Under the pieces are notes generated by a model. The model had not been told where the DNA came from. It worked only from the letters and a program-made list of their open reading frames with translations, and did not search any database. The translations under genes were made by a program, and so were the position numbers. From positions 1-21,558 of the forward strand of contig JAYMSP010003008.1 of the NCBI GenBank assembly GCA_036897095.1: a stretch of 21,558 bases of DNA, in the 5' to 3' direction. Origin of the DNA: Plantago elongata. Its lineage: Eukaryota; Streptophyta; Magnoliopsida; Lamiales; Plantaginaceae. Numbering within the stretch: the stretch's first letter is position 1; each line of letters begins with the position of its first letter. This document shows positions 11,301 through 21,558 of this stretch, piece by piece.

Positions 11301-13125
11301 CAAGAAAGACAAAGAGAATAACTCACTTTTGGTGAACTCCAATAAGAATTTGCATGCGCCTGCACAAGAGAGATCAACAAAGTTATAGTTTCCCGAACAA
11401 AGCCAATTTCCGATTGTAAATTGCCATTCCATTACTCACACAAGTAACAATTCTAGAATCACAGATACCCATAAACTAACACTCAGACTCTCTGCATTAG
11501 GGAGGCAATGCTATATAGTATATACGAAACAAAACCTAGAATCATGGAGTCCCTTTTTCTCTTCTCAACATTCAATTCAAACTGTATGCATGGTGGGACC
11601 AAGACTCTCGTCCCTTCAAATACTCTCATTCAAACCGATATATTTTCATAACATAGCACAACCATCAACGGCAATCCCAACTTTGAATAACTATTATCAA
11701 ATTATGCACCATTATCAGCAACAATCACAAAATTATAAACTCAACCCTAAAGATCTAAGCAATTGCAAGATACTGAACAAAGTATCCAATCTTGACAAAC
11801 TGCACACTACAAAAAAATTGCATGTAGCTCTCAGTTTCATTGATCTGTACATTGATTTCCACTGCACAATCAAAGTCCTTAGTGACTTGTACACTATTAT
11901 GGACGGCAATCCCAATGTTGGAAAACCAAGAAACTCAGACCTAAAGATCTAAGCATTTTTGTATGATACAAACAAACCTAATGCTATATGGAACAAAATT
12001 TCAATTCTTGACAAATTCTACACTACAAAAAATTTGAACATAGCTCAGTTTCATTGAGCTATATACAGTACATTGATTTTCACTGCACAATCAAAGTCCT
12101 TATTGACTTGGTGCAATATTACAAACGGTAATCCCAATATTGAAAAGCCACGAAACTCCACCCTGAAGATCTAAGAATTTGTAAGATACAAAATTACCAC
12201 CATGTGGAACAAAAGCTCAAATCTTGACAAACTCTACAGAAATGCACATAGCTCAGTTTCATTAGCTATACACTAATTCCCAGTGCACAATCAAAGTCCT
12301 AATTAACTTGTGCACTATTTTGATCCGCAATCCCGATAATGAAAAGCCACAAAACTCCACCCTAGAGTGCTAAGCATTCACTAGATACAAAATTATCACC
12401 ATGTGGAACAAAAGCTCAAATCTTGACAAACTCTACACTATCTTCTAACTATATCAGCAGCAATCCAAATATTGAAACATTGATATACCAAGAACCCAAT
12501 CCTAGCTTTAAATTTAAGCATTTGCAAGATACAGAACTACTATCTTCTAATACAAACAAACAAACAAGCAAACAAACAAACAAACAAACAAAAAGCTCAA
12601 TCTTGACAAACTCTACACTATCTTCTAACTATATCAACAGCAATCCAAATATTGAAATACCAAGAACCCAATCCTAGATTTAATGTTAAGCATTTGCAAG
12701 GTACAGAACTACTATCTTCTAATACAAAAAAAAAAAAAAAAAAAAAAAAAGCTCAAATCTTGACAAACTCTACACTATCTTCTAACTATATCAACAGCAA
12801 TCCAAATATTGAAACATTGAAATACCAAGAACCCAATCCTAGCTTTAAGTTAAGCATTTGCAAGATACATAACTACTAGCCTACTATCTTCCAATACAAG
12901 CAAACAAAAGCTCGAATCTTGACAGAAATTACACAACAATAATAAACTACATGTAGCTCAGTTTCATCTTCAACAACCATAAGATAATAGAAAGCTTACG
13001 TTATGCCAATTGTATCGTCTTTTTCGCTCCAAAACAGGTGTGGAATGAAACAAACTGGCCTTCACCTGAAATGGGTTTGCCTGGGAATTAAAGGCAGCTG
13101 CTGCCAATCTTGAAGCTTTATTCAT
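8303..13125 (-). CDS. J-domain (DnaJ-like) protein, probably mitochondrial
   Basis: Seven exons join in frame into 265 codons: 13125-13000, 11359-11327 (33-nt micro-exon), 10973-10896, 10283-10169, 9619-9304, 9213-9159, 8377-8303 (TAG). All introns are GT-AG. The N-terminus (MNKASRLAAAAF, then FHSTPVLERKRR at about 27-38) is basic and hydroxylated like a mitochondrial presequence. A basic stretch (54-68) and an acidic stretch (SDDEEYEEYE, 179-188) follow. The J domain is at the C-terminal end, about 203-262. HPD, which stimulates Hsp70 ATPase, is at 232-234 inside ALKWHPDRHQ, and the following helix is AEEKFKACSAAYQSL. Helix I is divergent (RLALGL rather than YxxLGV). There is no Gly/Phe-rich or zinc-finger region, so it is a class C type J protein. 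The Hsp70 partner cannot be read from sequence. Intron 1 is 1640 bp and repeat-filled. Confidence 0.9.
8695..8812. repeat. target-site duplication of the SINE
   Basis: TACAGAATCTA occurs at 8695-8705 and again at 8802-8812, exactly bounding the tRNA-like insert. The perfect match implies that insertion was fairly recent relative to intron decay. Confidence 0.85.
8706..8801 (-). mobile_element. short tRNA-derived SINE in intron 6 of the J-domain gene
   Basis: Read on the minus strand, the 96-bp insert holds an A-box-like CAACTCAGTTGGTA and, about 30 bp on, a B-box-like GGTTCAAGTC. These are the internal RNA polymerase III promoter elements of a tRNA. It ends in a T-rich tail (8 T followed by AT). 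It is flanked by a perfect 11-bp direct repeat, TACAGAATCTA, at 8695-8705 and 8802-8812, which is the target-site duplication. The insert is in the same orientation as the host gene. At 96 bp it is at the short end for plant SINEs and could also be called a tRNA-related retropseudogene. Confidence 0.82.
10086..10145. repeat. 17-bp direct repeat with embedded hairpin beside a splice donor
   Basis: GCACTTTCAGGCTTAAG is present at 10086-10102 and 10129-10145. Between the copies, GGCTTAAG (10095-10102) and CTTAAGCC (10115-10122) form perfect 8-bp inverted arms with a 12-nt loop. The structure lies in intron 4 of the J-domain gene, about 22 bp downstream of the exon 4 donor (exon end 10169). Confidence 0.85.
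11034..11058. repeat. (CATCA)n microsatellite
   Basis: About five tandem CATCA units lie in intron 2 of the J-domain gene, between the 33-nt exon and exon 3. There is no sign of a coding role. Confidence 0.9.
12552..12594. repeat. (CAAA)n microsatellite
   Basis: About ten CAAA-like units with one interruption (AAGC) lie at the end of the 12422 unit of the intronic array. The neighbouring unit carries a pure A tract at the equivalent place, which suggests replication slippage at this point of the unit. Confidence 0.92.
12726..12750. repeat. 25-bp poly(A) tract
   Basis: Twenty-five consecutive A lie between two units of the intronic array. A run this long is prone to length error in sequencing, so the exact count is uncertain. 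Confidence 0.95.
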
Positions 13126-13145
13126 ATTCACCAAAATTCATTCAT
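13118..13145 (-). promoter_or_regulatory. two overlapping upstream ORFs in the J-domain gene leader
   Basis: Two ATG codons precede the chosen start at 13125. The one at 13145 opens a five-codon ORF ending TGA at 13128. The one at 13141 opens a seven-codon ORF ending TAA at 13118, which overlaps the main start. If the transcript begins upstream of 13145, both could lower translation of the main frame. The main start was kept because only it continues into the conserved presequence. Confidence 0.5.
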
Positions 13146-13299
13146 TGATCTGAAACAATCTTGAAGATAAAATTCGAATTTTTGTTTGATTTTGGTGCTC
13201 TATTCTTGGGATTTGGCAGTGGCAACCCTGAATCGACGGGCTGCTGAGAATGAACGACTCTGCAACTCAGTCCAGCTCGGAAGAAAAATCAATGGCGGA

Positions 13300-13410
13300 A
13301 AATTGATGGGCTTATTGGCTTCTACTTTCTTCGGCTCCTTATGATAGGCCTATTTTGAACGGTCTGATTGAATTGGATTTAGACCCAATTCATTCGATTG
13401 GGCCGAATGC
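13300..13410 (-). promoter_or_regulatory. candidate promoter of the J-domain gene with site II words
   Basis: TGGGCTT (13307-13313), the palindrome TAGGCCTA (13345-13352) and GATTGGGCC (about 13396-13404) cluster 180-280 bp before the J-protein start codon. TGGGCC/T site II elements are typical of plant genes for mitochondrial and housekeeping proteins and are bound by TCP factors. No clear TATA box is seen, which fits this promoter class. Confidence 0.45.
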
Positions 13411-13449
13411 AAGAGAGGAAATCGACACATCGTGGTCATGTTTCGCGGA

Positions 13450-14411
13450 GGGAGAAGTGACTACTACGAGAGATCAGATTAAACATCATATTATATTGTT
13501 ATTTTTTACTTTGTATATTTAACAACATATATCACATGTGTTGAAATATAGGTAATGTAAATATATTGTTGAATTATTTTACCCATGTTGTTTAAGTTAT
13601 CAAATAAATTTTGTTTATGGCTCGTTTCTAGTTAAGAATATTTACAATATTCGACGTTTACATATTATGTAGATTTATATCCTATGTGATTTCAAGAGAA
13701 CTTCGGAGGTAGCCGGCTTGAAAATGGTAACAGTAAAAACGTAAAATCCATGTAATATTCCTTGAGGAGGAAGAATGAAGTATTGATGAGTATTATTCTT
13801 GAAGTCATTAATCTTGAAGCTTTCCTGCAACTACAAGTATAATATGTCAAGTCATGTATCACCTTGTCCTCATCATTACTTTCACTATTAGCAGTTCCTA
13901 CATAGTTAAATAATACTACTAAAATTAATTGAATATAAATTAAATTATTCGATTAGAGTTTAATTTAACATAATTAAATTAGATTTTATAAATTAACGAA
14001 AAATTAAACTTAAATAATCTTGACGAGTTAAAAATGAGTTTAATAATTATAAATTAAAAAAATTTCAATTATTAAATTTTTAAGAGTCTCGGCCCCGATT
14101 CAATCTCAATACATATGATAAGGTAAACAATGCATCATCTACGTACTTGATGTAAATTATCACGTAGTTTCTTACCCTTTTTCTAACGTATTAATAAGTA
14201 GCCACTATAAATTTCAGTCATAAAAGTATGCAGAATATTCAGTTTTCTCACCAAATGATATACACACTAAAATATGTACTTTTCCGTTTAACTTTGCATA
14301 GTAAAATCGGCCAACTTACCCGTCATCGATCATGAACATGGATGCGGAAGCACAGTTCAAATTCTAAGGATATAAATTGGAGATTCTACATTTGAGACAA
14401 GAGAATACTAA
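13450..14411. other. AT-rich spacer between divergent genes, nothing recognised
   Basis: Between the J-domain gene and the first actin gene, this stretch is AT-rich with repeated words such as TTTAATTTAA and AAATTAAA. I see no coding frame, RNA gene or intact mobile element. The segment at 13915-14105 resembles decayed dispersed repeat sequence. Confidence 0.5.
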
Positions 14412-14665
14412 TGAGTTGGAAGGTTGTCCCTAGCACATGCCGACCACGTCGGAATATAGAACTTCTGAGTTGGGCCTGTGGGTCCTCGATCAACCGTCCA
14501 AGTCCAATGTAGTTCTCTATCATTGTCCTCCATTGCCTGCCCACCCACCCACTTACTCAACATATCCACACCCCAACATCTGGCATATCAAATCAGATGG
14601 GAAATTGGATAGAGGTATTAGGAAAGTAGGGATTATGGGATCTTCACTCTGGGGATCCTTTGTGG
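14412..14665 (+). promoter_or_regulatory. distal upstream blocks of the first actin gene, shared with the second
   Basis: TGAGTTGGAAGG at 14412-14423 recurs at 19162-19173. A second block, about 14630-14665 (GATTATGGGATC through CCTTTGTGG), resembles 19317-19351. The order is the same upstream of both actin genes. Between them, CCGACCACGTCGG (14440-14452) forms a short inverted repeat containing a GCCGAC core as bound by DREB factors; this one is not shared. The blocks may be conserved enhancers or simply surviving duplicated sequence. Confidence 0.55.
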
Positions 14666-14859
14666 CATGACAATTATGCCCATAATGTCGAGTTCGAGAT
14701 CTAGAAGATACTTTCGTTCGTTTGAACTCGTATGGTATTTGACAAATATCAAAATTGTAATACTACGATCATAAATCAATTAAAATTATACACTTAGAAT
14801 AACTTATTTGCTTAAGGGTGATATGTGCATAGTGTTATCAAGTGAGCTAAGTATCTTAT

Positions 14860-15060
14860 TAATTTATCGAGCAAGAGCATGACTCATTAACAAAACGAGT
14901 TGTTTTTCAATATTGAGCCCAACTCATGTTTCTTAAACTTTAGTCGAACTCATTAGCCTAATAAAACCTTGCCAAATACCAACGAGCCTAATCCTACTCA
15001 GCTCTATATAACCAAATGAGCTCAAAGTTAGTAGACACGGCTCGAACTGAGTATGCACTC
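14860..15060. repeat. decayed CGAGT/ACTCA-rich dispersed repeat
   Basis: The stretch is full of near-copies of GAGTT, CGAACTC, GAGCC and CAACTCA, similar in style to about 2935-3055. It separates the distal and proximal shared blocks of the first actin promoter and has no counterpart upstream of the second actin gene that I can see. It is probably an old inserted repeat. Confidence 0.4.
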
Positions 15061-15096
15061 CGACTCAAATTATGTGATACTTAGTTATATTAAAAG

Positions 15097-15250
15097 GTGA
15101 GGGGCAAAATCGTCATCACAGGAGTGGACCCAAAAGGCCATTGCTCAATCCAGCTATATCCACCATCAAAGTGATAGTATGATCGTGGGGACCCACGAAC
15201 CCAAATCATAAAGCAACCAACGATTGTGATCTTCTTTTTAAGGCAAGCTT
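15097..15250 (+). promoter_or_regulatory. core promoter region of the first actin gene with TCP-type site
   Basis: GTGAGGGGCAAAATCGTC, CCAGCTATATCCACCAT and GTGGGGACCCAC (15185-15196) align in order with 19804-19892 upstream of the second actin gene. GTGGGGACCCAC is a 5-bp inverted repeat around GA and contains GGACCCAC, the class I TCP consensus GGNCCCAC. No good TATA box lies at the usual distance from the leader exon; TCTATATAA at about 15003-15011 is the only TATA-like word and lies further upstream. Confidence 0.65.
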
Positions 15251-15254
15251 TTGC

Positions 15255-15323
15255 AAAAACAATCACTCACTTCACTCGTCGAGCAACAAACCTCACACAG
15301 AGAGAAGCCCATTCCAATCCAAG
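15255..15323 (+). other. noncoding leader exon of the first actin gene
   Basis: The sequence around CACACAGAGAGAAGCCCATT up to the donor AAG|GTTCAACC at 15323/15324 has no ATG. It matches the equivalent leader exon of the second actin gene (AAAGAGAGCGAACCCATT). The start is only approximate because the transcription start cannot be read. Confidence 0.6.
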
Positions 15324-16162
15324 GTTCAACCTTTTTCTCCTTGCATTGAAACCATAGTTTTTTTTTTGCATTCTAAGATCGAGTCTTGCATTTGTTTTAA
15401 GTGCAATTGTGATAAAGATTCGATATTTATTGTTTCTTGATATGTCTAAGAATCATGTTATGTCTTGTTTGTCATGATATTGTTTTCATTTGTTGTGTGG
15501 GAGCTGATTTTTATGCTTCTTGCTGTAAGTGGGTGTTTTGATTCTGCTAAAAAGACCGAATTTTGATTTTTGAGTGAGAATTTGTGCTTTGGCGATTGGT
15601 AGAAGACTCATTCTTTCAGTTCCATAGAGAATTACTCCGGTTTATAGTGCTGCAATAAAGAGAAATGAATGTACATTATTCGAGTCGTAATTCAATTAGT
15701 TTCAAAACACTCTAGTTTTTTTTGTTGTTCAGCTGAAACACCATCCATTGTCCAATGTAGAAATAAACTCTATTTCTTTCCTATAGATTGTATTTGTGGA
15801 TTCTTGATTTAGATGAATTCGTAGAATCCTACTCGATGCTAAAGTTCGAAAGTGCACTTATTTTGTAGTGATTAATTTAGCATTCTTAAACGGTTTTTAA
15901 ATACTTTAGCTACTGTATTAGGTGGTAGCATAGATTCTTTTCATTTACATAGGAATATAGACTCGTGTTTGTGTTATTTTGAACCCGGTGAATGCAGGGA
16001 ATTCTATCCTATGGATGTCAAAAGTTTGGAAATGCACTTGGTCTGTATTGACTAAGCATTCGTAAAAGATGAGGAATGCATTGGAATAGATTTTTGGTTT
16101 TTATAAACATGACTTGGGGTGTCTATGCAAATTAAGCTGATGATCTCTATTTTCTCCTGCAG
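15324..16162 (+). other. leader intron of the first actin gene (839 bp)
   Basis: GT at 15324 and a pyrimidine-rich acceptor TTTCTCCTGCAG ending at 16162 bound an intron 13 bp before the start codon. Plant actin genes characteristically carry such an intron in the 5' untranslated region, where it often raises expression. The intron is T-rich. It contains an internal duplication of about 60 bp at 15825-15890 and 16005-16068, spaced exactly 180 bp. Confidence 0.85.
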
Positions 16163-16175
16163 AATATTTTAAGAA

Positions 16176-18135
<1,960 letters not shown>

Positions 18136-19161
18136 ACCGTGTAAAACAGACCAATGAATCAATCACAAGATTGTTGATGCAGCTTCTCATTCGGCTATCC
18201 TTATATTCTTCTTTTATTTTTCTTTATTTTGTCTGAGCCTAAAGGTCTGATAGATTCAACATTTGACATGAAGCTTTGTCAACATATATATTCAATTTTC
18301 TCATTGATATACGAATTTGTAGTGGAAGAAGAGGTGTCTGTGTATTTTATATGGTATTGTGATTGAGTTTGGATGAAGGGGTATATGCACTTGTATTACA
18401 CAACAGCTAAATGTGTTCAATTACATAATCTAGCCTGCATTGCCTACACACGAGAACACGGTTCTAAAATTTTATCCTCAAAATACATATTAATTCATTT
18501 TCTATTTCATAATTATTCTCCTTATATATTATACAAGATTGTAGGACACCTATTTCATACATTAAAATATCAAATTGATATATAGTCACATATAATTTAC
18601 TCTTCAAAAAATTATAGGAGCTCTTTATTTTTTAATAATATTTTAAGGAGTCCTCGAGTATAGGATTAAAGTTTCGTGGGCCATAGCATTTTAGTATTTT
18701 TAATATTTTGATATTTTAACACTTTATTACTTGTTTATCTTAAATTTGAGTATGAACAATATTTTGAGAGAGTCCTACAATTGTGCTCTAAACCATTTAT
18801 GTATCACTTTTGAAATTTATACGTTGACACTTTTAACTTTTGAGTTGATCATATAAACTTTAAATATGATGTTAGTTGAAAATGAATTTTACCATAATCG
18901 AGAGAAGATGATCATAAAGAATTTACACATGAGACTCAAAATGTCTTCCGTAAACGAGTTATTTTGAAAGTTACGTGTAGTTACGGTTACTAAACCTTGT
19001 AGAATTATGAAAGTGACACTATTTTAAATGTTCGAACTTTAAACAAAATTCGAAACATATTACAAAATTGAGAGTGAATGAAATGGAGATGGAAGATTCT
19101 CGTATTGATTGCGCAATGTGAATTTTGAGAGTTGCAAACGCGAATGCATGTAATGTATGAG
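18136..19161. other. 3' untranslated region and spacer between the two actin genes
   Basis: The first 200-250 bases after the stop are T-rich with TTGTGT/TGTATTTTAT words, as expected of a plant 3' untranslated region and poly(A) zone; the exact end is not clear. From about 18370 the DNA is AT-rich and non-coding. Small frames such as 18373-18585 plus have no recognisable features. Confidence 0.55.
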
Positions 19162-19351
19162 TGAGTTGGAAGGCACGTGTTGTAGACATGATCACCACTA
19201 CTACTACCACAAGACTTTTGCAAGAAAATAAGTTGGGCCAATAATAACCTGCAACAATAAGGAAAATAATAATTCTTAATTAATTAAAGGAGGAGGAAAA
19301 TGGAGTAAAAGCACAAGGATATGAGATCATCATTTGGGATCTCTTTTGTGG
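19162..19351 (+). promoter_or_regulatory. distal upstream blocks of the second actin gene
   Basis: TGAGTTGGAAGG (19162-19173) and the block 19317-19351 (GGATATGAGATC through TTTTGTGG) are partners of the blocks at 14412-14423 and 14630-14665. A CACGTG G-box lies at 19174-19179, directly after the first block, and is absent from the first gene. Distances to the TCP-type site are about 720 and 560 bp, compared with about 770 and 550 bp in the first gene. Confidence 0.55.
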
Positions 19352-19803
19352 TTATTAGACTAATAATCAAAGTTTGTGTAGATGAGTTGTATTCTATATT
19401 TATATTTTCCGACCTATTTAAATTAAGAAAGTGATTGAGGAATATAAAATGCTATTAATCGTCTTTTTCATCATTTTAATATTGTAAACAATGATTTGAT
19501 CTCTTTGATGTAAAGTAGATTCCCATTCCTAATTCTTGGTGGATCCTTGATGGAAAGTTGGAATGTCTATTGGCAAAATGCAACAATTTGATACGAAATT
19601 CATAACTTTCTATATTAATAATTTTTATTCATCACACATAATTCTTGTCATACGTTATTATAAATAGAAATAACTCTAGTTATAACAAGTTATACACAAT
19701 CTTAACATATATATTATCTATTTTACAATTATAACTATACGTTTTTATCGTAAACTAGACGTCAACTGTAATACGACTTTTAAAAGGGTAAATTGGGAAA
19801 GAA
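19352..19803. other. AT-rich spacer in the second actin upstream region
   Basis: No gene or clear repeat is visible. The sequence is AT-rich with short TATA-like words and separates the distal from the proximal shared blocks. Confidence 0.5.
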
Positions 19804-19965
19804 GTGAGGGGTAAATTAGTCCAGAAAAAAGTGAACTAGAAAAGCCATCCAGCTACATCTACCATGAATGTGGTGGTATCGTGGGGACCCACTAAACCAC
19901 AAAAAGAAATCTAACGGCTGAGATCATTTCATTATTTCATCTTTGAGGCCAACCGTGTAAGCTTT
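19804..19965 (+). promoter_or_regulatory. core promoter region of the second actin gene with TCP-type site
   Basis: GTGAGGGGTAAATTAGTCC, CCAGCTACATCTACCATGAA and GTGGGGACCCAC (19881-19892) match the first actin promoter. The following CTAACGGCTGAGATCATTT resembles CCAACGATTGTGATCTTCT there. The 12-bp TCP-type palindrome is identical in both. It lies 169 bp before the leader-exon donor here and 139 bp before it in the first gene, so the arrangement is preserved. No TATA box is evident. Confidence 0.65.
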
Positions 19966-19988
19966 AAGCCAAGATAAACTGAGTGAAT

Positions 19989-20012
19989 AAGAAGAAGAAG
20001 AAGAAGAAGAAG
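19989..20012 (+). repeat. (AAG)8 microsatellite in the actin leader exon
   Basis: Eight AAG units lie just before the leader-exon end at 20049. GA-rich repeats are frequent in plant 5' untranslated regions. The first actin gene has only a short AGAGAGAAG at the matching place, so the repeat expanded in this copy. Confidence 0.95.
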
Positions 20013-20049
20013 AAAGAGAGCGAACCCATTTTGCAACAAGGCCTCAAAG

Positions 20050-21320
20050 GTACAATCTTTGCTTCCACATCGTTGCTTTTCTTTCCAAGTTTCTATTTTT
20101 ATTGCATTTTAGATTTGAAAAACTGTAGTTTTTTATGCTTCGATGTTGTTATTCAGGTGAATGAAGTTTTGCTTTTCTTGATTAATGGAAAGGTTTGGTT
20201 TTGTAGTGGGATCTATGTATATATGATTTCTGATGAGTTTCTATTCATGGGAAATACAAATTGTTTGTTCTACATTTCGATAAAGGTTTGATTTTTATTG
20301 ATGGTATGTTTTGGTGAGTGTTTGCTGATTGAGTGAAGTTAGAATTTGTTAGAACCGATTGCTTTGTGATCTCAAATAGACAAATCTTGGAATTTAGAGG
20401 TGAGAGTGACTGAGTATGCTTCGTAATTGTGGAGGCTTTTTTGGCTTTTGGTTTGTTCTGCTGAAATTCGGATAGTTGCCTGTAATCATTGTTTGTTGTT
20501 TGACCAGATACGTACATTTTACCTAACTATATGTGCGCTTGTGATTCTTCATTCGGTAGGGAAGTTAAATCAAGGGTCAATGTGTGTCCTTGGTGGGGAT
20601 TTGTTTGAGAAGTCCTGCCTGAAACTGTTTTTAAATGTACCTTACCTTTCTTTATATTTTGAGTGTTCTCAAATGATTGTGATGCGTATTTTCAAATTTC
20701 AAAGATTAACATCGGGTTTTGGTTTCGTTTCAGCTATAAGAATCTAAGTTGTTGTTATTTGTCTTGTTATGAAGAAATTTAGTTTTGTTGATACATTTAA
20801 ATGTTTCATTTTATATTGAGATCTATGTATGCTTTTCTGGTGAGTTTCTATTCATTGTTTTGAATTTTCATAACATGGTTGGTAGTTTTTGAGATCATTG
20901 GCTAAAGACCATTCTTATATAGTCTAGCAGTGTAGAGATCATGGGGCATGTATTTATAGTTTTGGTTATATGGAGGCTTTTTATTTGATCTGCTCAAAAT
21001 TTGGCTAGTTAGTTGCATGTTAAGGTCTACTGTAGAATAATTGTTTGCAATTCAATGAGAACTAGTGCACTTACTTTGCTAAACTGTATGTGCAGCCTGT
21101 GATTCTGCATTTGGTAGGGAAGTTCAGTCAATGTGTTTTCTTGGTGGAGATTTGTTTGAATAGTTCTATCTGAAACTGATTAAGTGTACATTTTCTTTGT
21201 AGATTAAGCATTTTCAGATGATCTTAGTTCTTGATATGACTTTAGATACATGTTCTTCAAACATATTAATGAATTTTTCTAATCATGACTTGATAACCTG
21301 AAAATTGTGTTTCTCTCTAG
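20050..21320 (+). other. leader intron of the second actin gene (1271 bp), internally duplicated
   Basis: Donor AAAG|GTACAA at 20049/20050 and acceptor TTTCTCTCTAG ending at 21320 bound a T-rich leader intron 13 bp before the start codon, the same distance as in the first gene. Most of it consists of two diverged copies of one segment, about 20209-20680 and 20819-21226. They share GATCTATGTAT, GAGTTTCTATTCAT, GGAGGCTTTTT, GGTAGGGAAGTT and GATTTGTTTGA in the same order. Confidence 0.88.
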
Positions 21321-21333
21321 AGCACTTTAAGAG

Positions 21334-21558
<225 letters not shown>

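Larger units (their letters stand above)
11690..12965. repeat. satellite-like tandem array filling intron 1 of the J-domain gene
   Basis: Diverged units recur with the anchor word CTTGACA(A/G)A at 11791, 12007, 12223, 12422, 12602, 12759 and 12918, giving spacings of 216, 216, 199, 180, 157 and 159 bp. Long units contain AGCTCAGTTTCATT and TGCACAATCAAAGTCC. The short units from 12422 on lack that inner part and carry ACACTATCTTCTAACTATAT and CCAAATATTGAAA instead. The last unit regains the long-type AGCTCAGTTTCATC. Reading frames across it are Asn/Ser/Lys-rich and meaningless. Confidence 0.88.

Noticed and set aside
11690..12965. possible CRISPR-like or coding repeat array
   Set aside because: Units are adjacent, 157-216 bp long and diverged, with no short identical repeats and unique spacers. 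It lies inside a plant intron and has no sustained frame.
19983..20291. 102-codon plus-strand frame starting with a poly-Lys run
   Set aside because: The Lys run is the (AAG)8 repeat of the actin leader exon, and the frame then runs through the splice donor at 20050 into T-rich intron sequence.
20427..20747. 106-codon plus-strand frame
   Set aside because: It lies wholly inside the actin leader intron duplication and its composition is that of T-rich intron.

Overview
This window is nuclear DNA of a flowering plant, most likely a eudicot. The genes are split by GT-AG introns, intergenic DNA is very AT-rich, the actin genes have the standard plant intron positions (after codon 20, within codon 152, after codon 356), and one predicted protein has the layout of the plastid Nudix hydrolase NUDT23. 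I could not fix the family or species. I found no operon, CRISPR array or bacterial feature.

Layout, left to right. Positions 1-3700 are gene-poor. They hold a possible LTR-retrotransposon edge (about 1-109), a 76-bp tandem repeat (111-314), AT-rich DNA and an isolated GC-rich island (about 1940-2400). A complete seven-exon Nudix hydrolase gene of the NUDT23 type (291 codons) lies on the minus strand at 6843-3717. A second minus-strand gene, at 13125-8303, has seven coding exons and encodes a 265-residue J-domain protein with a probable mitochondrial presequence. Its introns hold a short tRNA-derived SINE with perfect 11-bp target-site duplications, a seven-unit satellite-like array and several microsatellites. 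From about 14.4 kb to the end is a head-to-tail pair of actin genes on the plus strand. The first is complete (377 residues, CDS 16176-18135) with an 839-bp leader intron. The second starts at 21334, keeps the same architecture and runs off the window after codon 44.

The three gene families do housekeeping work: nucleotide/flavin metabolism in the plastid, J-protein co-chaperoning, and the cytoskeleton. Nothing suggests they act together. The strongest unusual signals are in the actin pair. Short upstream sequence blocks are shared in the same order at similar distances, ending in a palindromic TCP-type site, and both leader introns carry their own internal duplications. Other points of note are an Asn in place of the last conserved Gly of the Nudix box, the complete small SINE, and a satellite array whose unit length changed partway through. 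I did not see a convincing new multi-gene system. All exon boundaries were read by eye from reading frame and splice signals, and none is backed by transcript data.
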